Both the position numbers and the translations under genes were made by a program. From assembly GCA_037974665.1 (NCBI GenBank), contig CM075764.1:88344825-88408824 (forward strand): a DNA stretch of 64,000 bases. The letters run 5' to 3'. The notes beneath the pieces are model-generated. The model made no database searches. It saw only the letters and a list, made by a program, of their open reading frames with translations, and had not been told where the DNA came from. The stretch is from Ehretia macrophylla (taxonomy: Eukaryota > Streptophyta > Magnoliopsida > Boraginales > Ehretiaceae). Positions 56,795 to 64,000 of the stretch are shown here, piece by piece. Each line of letters starts with the position of its first letter. Position 1 is the first letter of the stretch.

Positions 56795-57915
56795 GTAGTG
56801 GTATCAGAGCTTCGATAGCTCTCAGCCGTGACAAAGTCCTCGGTTTATTGGGTAGCAACCCATAAATGAGTACATGTGAAGTGTGTTTTGAATAGGTATG
56901 TGCTTGCATGTGGGATTGTGTTTGCTTTAATGAAAATGTGTTCTTATGAGTTATACTTGTGTGAATTATGAAGAGTGTGCGATATATGTAATTATATGAC
57001 TCAATGTGCACCTCTGAGACTTATCTGTGTAATAAGTGAAGAATAGTTGATATGTGTAAATATGTGACTATGTGTGCTTTTATGTGACATATTTGTTAAT
57101 GTATGTCCCTTATATGCTTTTCACTGCATACATACATTTATTACCCGTGAGTTGGTAAATAACCTCTCCCCTATAAAGAGATGATCAATGGCAGATCTTT
57201 CAAGGATGTGGACCAACAGGAGAAGGGAACCATTAACCACAGGCCTATTTGAGTTCATGATTGGTATCCTTTTTTGCAATCATATTCGGCAATTGGAATT
57301 TGACCACGAGGATTCTTATTCGGTACTCTTTTGGAATTCTTATATGGTGCTTGAAATATTTATGTGGAATCCTTCATGGTGTTCTTATCGGAATTCTTGG
57401 TGGCATCCTTATTGGAATTCTTATCGATATTCCTATTCAGTAGTCATAATTTGTAGCTTTCTCTGGAATTTCTATTTAGAGGATCTTATTCATAAATTTA
57501 TTCAGTAGTTCTTATTGGTATTTCTCTGTGGTTTTTACATTAAGGGGGATTCATAATCGGACTTCAGAGTGGTATTCTTTATCGGGACCTTTATTTGGCC
57601 TTCTCCCTCGGGGTTTCTCATAAGTCTTTTTTAGGTTCCTTATTTGGGATATCTTATTCGAAGCTCTCATTGGCATCTTTACTCGGAAATTCTCATATGA
57701 TACTTCTCTAAGGTATTTTACTGGAGGATAGATATTCTCGTGCGAAGTTCATAATTGGTATTTGGCATGTGACCTTGGGTATTCAGTGACGGTGTTCAGA
57801 ATTTGGCATCCGGTGCCTCATCTCGTATACCCGGACCAGAGTCATTGCAGCTTCAGGTGCAGAGATCTTATGAAGGAAGAATTGCGAGGACGCAATTGTT
57901 TTAAGGGGGAGAGAA
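56795..57915 (+). other. Interior 2: PBS, leader, degenerate repeat tract, polypurine tail
   Basis: PBS tggtatcagagct at 56799-56811. Shares cctataaagagatgatca with interior 1 (about 57168 and 52909). A ttattggaattcttat-like tract runs about 57260-57700. Ends attgcgaggacgcaattg and ttttaagggggagagaa. No gag found. Confidence 0.7.
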
Positions 57916-60900
57916 TGTCACAACCCGGCCTGAGCATATAATTATTTTATTAATGGGCATGTATTTATATGTCTACTTTAAGTATTTACATATACTTGTT
58001 TGCATAAAATATCATATTCCTTGATTTACGTGCATTATTTGTATTCACGAACATTTAGGTGATTTAAGAATAGTAGTAATTAAATAAACATTACTGGTAA
58101 AAAATAGAGCAATTAACTTAGTTAGATTTCAATGGAATGACAAACTAGTAGATAACATTTAGCTAGGAGGGCCTTTTGGTCAATAATTTATCTTAAAATC
58201 CTACCTACCAAAATATAAAACAAATAACACACAAACACACACACACAATCAGATCTCTGCACACACACTAACACACGGTTGAAACACACTAACACACAAG
58301 AGAAAAAAGAAAGAGAGAAAAAAAAAGAGAAGAAAGAAGAGAAGAAGAAGGAGTTTGAGCTTGTTCTAGCCAATAATAGGTGAGGGATTTCATTCTTCTA
58401 TGCATTTCTAGTGTTAATTCTTGATTATAAAGTGTTGGCTAGTTGTAGTTAAATGATTCATGGATGTAGGAATGCAAATAGAAATGATATATGTCATGAA
58501 ACAAGTTCTAGAAATGATTTTGTGTGTGAATATCAAGCTTTGCTAGTTGATCATATTGTAGATATTGCATTGCTAGCTTGCTCAACTAGATGAAGATCAT
58601 GTGTTTGCTATAAGTTCTAAGTGAGGAATGAAAGTGCTTTGTATGCTAGTCTATTGCTTGTAGTTAGCTTAGTGCATGAAAATATCAAAATAGAACAAAG
58701 AGTGCAAAATGTGATTTTCGGACAGATTTGAGCAACTGAGGTTCAGAGCAGATTTGAGGTAGCAAACGATGTTGGAATGAGCTGATTTTTTTACAAAATA
58801 TTCCTAAGACCTTAAGGAACAACTTCTCTTTTATGTGGAATGTTAAATTCTATCATTAGGGTGCATATATAGAGCCAAAACAGTAGGGTCAGATTCACCC
58901 GTTGATACAGGGGCAGTTTTGCGCACTGATTTTTTCTTAAGGGCATAACTTGATGAGTTTAACTCCGAATTGGGAACCGTTTGAGCCTAAACCTATCTAT
59001 ACTTGACGAAATACGTTTCTGTAAAATTTCAGAAATTTTAGAGGTCATTAAGGCTGCTAGTTGAACCTGTAAAATTAAGCAAATGCAGCCAGAAATTTCA
59101 GTTTATATAGCTAAGTGATTAAGGCTAATTTGAGCTGAATAATGGTAGATTATAGGTAGTTGAAGGCTTGAGGGTAACAATTACATGTTTGGAGAGAGTG
59201 CTTAAGTGGAGTGAGGGTTAAATAAATATTAGTTGCATTAAATGTTAAATGTTTAATATGTGATTAACGTGAACTATGTGCATTGAATGTTTAAATAAGT
59301 TGAGCGTTGAGTGAATGTTTAATGTGATGAATTATGTATAGTGACTTGCCATTTAGATAATCAAGAGTAATTAGACTCATGTACATGCTAAAGTGATGCC
59401 TAAGTAAAGGTTGAAGTTATCCTTCTTGGATTCTTGCAATAGTTATTGGTACTACTTAAATTTCTACCTTGTCTTGCTTTTATGAAAAGAATTGATGGAT
59501 AAGAATTTAGTTGGTGTTTAATGAAGTGTACATAACATGTTATATGCTAGATTTTCCTTGTCTTAAATGTTATGTATGAGTATATATGATGATTCATGTG
59601 TAGTAGAGCTTTAAAATTAGTTTTATAGTGAAGTAATTGCAAAAACATGAGTTACGAAAAATCTGGAAAAATTGGACAGATTTGCATGCCTGAGTTGTAG
59701 GACCAATTTGACCTAGCAAATGTTGACGAAATTAGATAAATTTTGGATATGTTGTAGTCGACTCATAGTTGAACGAAAGTGTATTTCTAAGGCTTGGCCA
59801 AATTCTAGCTCTAAGTACTCTTTTTTGGATGATTTCCGAGAAGCATGTGAATAGGCGTGAGCTGGACAGTTCCTGCCAGCGTTTTTTTTACCTTCCCCTT
59901 GTCCTCGTGTGTATTGGTTGCAAGTTAGTCTAGATAGTATGGGACTAGACTAGACTAAAATGTACTGCTATATGTCTTTGTGTAATGAGAGTTTAGAATT
60001 TGTTTGAACTATAACTAAGCTAAAGTTATTAGGTAGTGAATAAAGATAGGCGTGTTTGTAAGGCCTTGGTTAAGCTCTTGTTTGAAAATGAATTAATAAT
60101 GAAGTTGAATTGTAGGAATGTTAACTATGGAGAGAGAGAGAATGTATAAGTAGTATAAGGTACATGTAATTCGTAATAAATTGGGAGATTGAATAAACAT
60201 CAAGATTAAGAAATAGTTGAACTTGAATTAGCCTTAGTTGCAATAGCTAGTGAATGTTATTTGAACATTCTTTACTTGAGTTATTAATGAGTTGTGTTTA
60301 TAAGAGAAGTGCAAGAGATAGTAGACCAACAAATGTTAAATGTAATTAACTTAAGTTGGACCTATCATTGACATAGTAAAATCTTGGCTTGACAAATAGC
60401 CACTTGTTGAAATGGAAATTTAATTACCAAATAGTCGTAGTCAGCTTATTATGAGTTGTTAGTTATACTCCTTTCTATGTGCTAATGTTTAGATTATCAA
60501 TAGTTGATTAAGTGTATGAATAATTGAGCATTAGTGAGCTTACAGTTTATTTGGAAAGCTAGCTTGGTCATTGAAGAGAATTAGTTGCCAATAGTTATAG
60601 CTAAACTTTTGCTACTAGTTGCTAACTTTAGTCATTTTAACTTTGCCACTGTTTCACCTACTAATGTTTGGTTACTTGTATGACTACTTGGGCTATATGA
60701 TAATATGAAATATATAAGTGATTATGGAACTTCTATTGTTGTGTGTTGAATTTGCATAATAGTCAAGTTGGAGTTGGTATAATCAATTGTTAAGGTGTTA
60801 TGTTAATTTACTTGCATAGTATTATACTAGTTTTGATGGCTAAGTATTATACTTATATGAATAAGCTAGGGTTGCACTTTGAGCTAATTCGAGGAGGATG

Positions 60901-62043
60901 GAATAAATCTAAGCTATTCTCTTGCATACTTAGCCTAAACTGAGGGGAGAGAGTCTTTATCTCTTCTGTGCGTCTTAACTTAATTTATTGTTTCTAGATT
61001 GTATTCATTAGTAATTGATAAAGTTTATATGCGTTATTTACTTGCTATCTTGTGTCTTTTCGTGTTATTTGTGATTAACTGCGAGGACGACCTACTTTGT
61101 CGTTCCTCTTATGTGATATTTGGTATACTTGGCTCTCGTGATCTTGACTCGGGGTTGCGCAACCTTTTCGGACTTGGTAGCGATGAGAAACACGAGCGGC
61201 ATTGGGCTTGCCGTGCTCCCTCAACTACTATGGTGCCTATTTCATTTCTCGCTGAGTATACTCCATTACTCCAGAGGCGTGGTTCACCTGCTTGGCATAT
61301 GGACCTACCTCAGGAGAAAGGGTCGTAGGATCGGGGTACATCCGGAGTACCCCAATTTGGAGGAGTAAGGGTTTGCCAGCATTTGCTGGAAGATCTTGGC
61401 TCGTGGCTCGTGATTGAAGACAAACATGAAACTATATCCTTTTTATACGTGGTTAAATACTTGTCTAATTAACTTTGTTATTTTGTGTTATATATGTTAT
61501 TATTCTTGTTGCATCTCATGAAAGCATCCCTTGGCTTGCTGCATCACCTCCCTCACTAAGTATACATGTTGTATACTCACCCTCGTTTCTAACACCTTTC
61601 AGGATCAGTACTATAAGCTGGAAATGGGATTGCCTCTTGTGTGGGTTGCCTGCTCTATCAGTGTGTAGAATAAGGAAGCATGTGTACATTATATGCCTAT
61701 ATACTATTTGAGACCTTATGGTCATATATGTATTTATGTTATCTTAAGAAATGTAATATTAAAGTTTTAGTCTTGGGTAATAGTTAGGTGCTAGTGGTTT
61801 ATAATAACTTCAATTGTTTACTCTTCTGTTTAGTTGACTTGCATGCTGACAGGGATGAACCAGATTGAAGTTGTGGATTATGGTCTTGTGGTTGTATGTT
61901 GTAGCTTACAAGTTTCCAAATAGTCCTATAAATAGGGGAAACTCCGTCTGTTTTTCCTTAAATTTCATGCCCGGGGTTTGGAATTGTGTGATAATAGCAT
62001 GATAAATAGGAGTCCTGGTCTCGTGAGGGATCAGGGCATTACA
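57916..62043 (+). repeat. LTR 3 of the compound (4128 bp), divergent 5' half
   Basis: TGTCACAACCCGGCC...ATCAGGGCATTACA. The first about 3 kb is unlike LTR 1 and 2 but resembles the chromovirus LTR at 34090. From about 60950 it matches LTR 1/2 (tcttctgtgcgtcttaactt, gaggcgtggttcacctgct). Ends in type B sequence. Confidence 0.75.
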
Positions 62044-62460
62044 TATACTTACTCTTGTTTCTAACACCTTTCAGGATCAGTGCTATTTGAGGTAGAAAAG
62101 AAGGCTCGAGAGTTTCGTGTTGACTATGCTGGCTTATGTGGATTGTCATTGAATTCAGTTTTATAATTGTAAAGTTAAGTTTAGAATGTATTGATAGTTA
62201 TGAATGACTTGTAATGTTTTATTAACTTGTAATCTTTACATTGTTGTCTAGTTGACTTGCATGTTTGTAAGGATGAAATGGATTGAGGTTGTGGATTATG
62301 GTCTGGTGGTGGTATGTTAATGTTTACAGGTTTCTAGATAGTCCTATATAGAGGGGAAACTCCATCCGTTTTTTTCTAAATTTGGTGGCCGGGTTGGAAT
62401 TGGGTTGTGATTAGCATGGCTATTAGAGCCTTCGGTCTCGTGAGGGATCGGGGCATTACA
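62044..62460 (+). repeat. Type A LTR end fragment (417 bp)
   Basis: Resumes at tatacttactcttgtttcta and matches the last part of LTR 1 (from about 52095) through the terminal cattaca, then ATGCT. Interpreted as the distal part of the outer element's 3' LTR, split by the second element. Confidence 0.78.
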
Positions 62461-62465
62461 ATGCT

Positions 62466-63030
62466 TGTTAATAATAATTCATCAAATACATGTGTGTTGT
62501 TATTACTTTTATGATTATGTATCTATTAATTGTTGGAGGGAATGAATTTTAGTTATGTGTATATGTGTTTTTAAACATATAGTCAACATATACACAATAA
62601 TAACTTATATTTAATTTGCATGTATAGTTGAATTGGTTAATGGATATGAATGTTTATGTTTAATTATGTGTAAGTGTATGTTGATATATATTGCATTGTG
62701 TGTATGTAAATTATATGCCAGTCAACGTGGAGGTGTAGTGAACCATATAATTTTTGAATATGTGTATGTTTCATGTATGCAAATGTATGTGTCTCATGGT
62801 ATATATATATATTTATTGAGTTGTGTGGTTTTGTAATGAGAAGGTGTTGCATTAATACTACATTTGAATCCATGGTTTTTATTGTGTGTGTCTAGGTTTA
62901 AGTTATGTTGATTATATGTACAATAATGCCAGTGGGTTGTGAGTTTATTGAAGGTATAGGCGTAATGATTGGTTTTAGCTAGTTCGGTATTTTTTATGAT
63001 TATAATTAATTAAAATTTATCTACTTGCAG
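62466..63030. other. Spacer/intron upstream of importin-alpha exon
   Basis: AT-rich; ends with a good acceptor (tatctacttgcag). Probably intron of the importin-alpha locus, whose 5' exons would lie beyond the retroelement insertion or outside the window. Confidence 0.45.
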
Positions 63031-64000
63031 TTTAGAAAGTGATTACTGATGTTTGGTCAAATGACAGCAATTTGCAGTTGCTGGAAACTAGTCATTTCAA
63101 TGCATTGCCCTATAACAGTATAAGTTGTGATGCTGTTTGGTTTTTCTTTTATTGAAGATAATAAATAATACATTAAATATCTTTCTAATAACTTAAGCTT
63201 TTAGTTGAAGTGGTCACTTAGGATGCTATCAGAGTTTAGGCACTAAAAGGTCTTGAGTTCAAAACGCACCGTCACCCATTTAGAAATATTAAAACTGTCC
63301 AAGTGTAAGGCTAAAAGACTAATTATACCTGAACTTGTGGGGCGAGTTGAAAGTAATAAATAATATAATAAATCCCTCTCTAATAGCTTAAGTTTTTAGT
63401 TGAGGTGGTCATTTGACACTTTTTTATGATTATATGTATATTATTCTATGACTTTTTGATCATTGAGTAGATCTTTTGATGTCACTCTCAAAGCGGGTAC
63501 CTAATGATGAAATTATACAATCTAGAGTTATTTTTAAAATTGTCCAAGTATAAGGCTCAAAAACTAACTATGTCTGAACTTGCGGGGACGAGTTGAAGAT
63601 AATAAATAATATAATAAATTTATCTCTAATAGCTTAAGCTTTTAGTTGAGGTGGTCACTTAACACTTTTTTATGGTTATATATATATTCTTCTATGACTT
63701 TTTGATCACTGAATAGATCTTTTGATGTAACTATCAGAGCGGGTACCTAATGATGAAATTATACAATTTGGAGTTATTTTTCGCTTTGTTGAGTTCCTTA
63801 CAAGAGAAGATTTTCCACTGCTTTAGTTTTGGGGTTGTACTATGTTACACTTCTAGCCTTTCTCTTGTCTAGGTACCTCGAGTATCATATATTCCTTTGA
63901 CTTTTTCTTTTATCTACTTTTCAGTTTCAAGCAGCTTGGGCACTTCAAGAATTGGCTTCTGGAACATCGGAGTATAGAAGGGTGGTAATTGACCATGGAG
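63031..64000 (+). pseudogene. Importin-alpha-like gene fragment (ARM repeats), runs off right edge
   Basis: Three exon-like pieces. 63031-63117, acceptor ttgcag and donor gtataag, reads VITDVWSNDSNLQLLETSHF, matching the first ARM repeat (VWSDDxxLQLEATTQF). 63745-63826 reads DEIIQFGVIFRFVEFLTRED then FPLL*, matching EEVIQSGVVPRFVEFLxREDFPQLQ with TAG for the last Gln. 63925 to the edge, acceptor tttcag, reads FQAAWALQELASGTSEYRRV then VIDHG, matching FEAAWALTNIASGTS...VIDHGA. Importin-alpha is the adaptor that binds nuclear localisation signals. The degraded first exon, missing residues between exons and the stop argue for a pseudogene, but the last exon is well kept. Confidence 0.7.
63151..63780 (+). 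repeat. Tandem repeat in the importin-alpha intron, including part of an exon
   Basis: Copies start at about 63151, 63345 and 63592 (ttgaa(a/g)ataataaataata). All carry aatagcttaagcttttagtt, gaggtggtcac. Copy 1 continues into tatcagagtt...ggtcttgagttcaaaa, a SINE-like B-box region. Copies 2 and 3 instead continue through cgggtacctaatgatgaaat and tatacaatttgga, the start of the importin exon. Only copy 3 goes on into the full exon. Confidence 0.75.

Larger units (their letters stand above)
49293..62460 (+). mobile_element. Compound of long-LTR non-autonomous retrotransposons (13.2 kb) with one outer TSD
   Basis: The whole block is bounded by ATGCT (49288-49292 and 62461-62465). Order: LTR (49293-52513), interior (52514-53633), LTR (53634-56794), interior (56795-57915), LTR (57916-62043), LTR end fragment (62044-62460). 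Each interior begins with a Met-tRNA-type PBS and ends with the hairpin and polypurine tail also found in the chromovirus at 34054-34089. No gag or pol is seen, so these are large retrotransposon derivatives that would need proteins from a relative. Probable history: one element inserted at ATGCT, a second inserted in its 3' LTR at TATAC, then LTR recombination. Confidence 0.82.

Overview
This is a plant nuclear window, most likely from a eudicot and possibly a woody rosid; I cannot name the species. The evidence is an intron-containing LRR-XII receptor kinase, a CC-NBS-LRR (RGA-type) locus, importin-alpha exons, plant LTR-retrotransposon lineages, MITEs, (TA)n and trinucleotide microsatellites, and AT-rich spacers. 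No intact cellular gene lies wholly inside the window. All three host loci are incomplete or broken.

Layout. 1-4185 (+): 3' part of an LRR receptor-like kinase with several introns and an internal exon-intron duplication, carrying lesions in the LRR region. 4811-6754: a long-TIR foldback DNA element with a second foldback element (5717-6406, 9-bp A9 target duplication) nested in it. 7001-12275: relics (copia gag/protease, L1 LINE end), three foldback MITEs and a 465-bp tandem repeat. 12276-22712 (-): a complete-length but decayed Athila-like Ty3/gypsy element (LTRs of 1400 and 1438 bp, TSD TGATC) inserted in the edge of a foldback element, whose loop holds a hAT element (22841-23491, 8-bp TSD). 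23859-24701: LINE 3' end and two SINE-like copies. 26127-26885: foldback element with a compound trinucleotide microsatellite.

27567-41925 (-): an old Ty1/copia element (415-bp LTRs, TSD TTTAA) expanded to 14.4 kb by nested insertions: a small MITE, a Tekay/Del-like chromovirus complex (30905-36792, TSD GTAAT) and an LTR fragment (37220-38326). 42022-42587: a complete 566-bp TRIM element (TSD TAATT). 44983-47789 (+): CC-NBS-LRR pseudogene. 48577-49093: hAT-like foldback element.

49293-62460: the most unusual region, a 13.2-kb compound of non-autonomous retroelements with very long LTRs and about 1.1-kb non-coding interiors, bounded by one TSD (ATGCT). The order is LTR - interior - LTR - interior - LTR - LTR fragment. 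The second and third LTRs look mosaic. The interiors end in the same hairpin and polypurine tail as the chromovirus at 30.9-36.8 kb, which suggests they are its parasitic derivatives. 63031-64000 (+): importin-alpha exons, one of them partly duplicated together with a repeat, running off the right edge.

The genes do not form a pathway. The window reads as a disease-resistance-type gene neighbourhood (LRR-RLK, NBS-LRR) heavily invaded by transposons.
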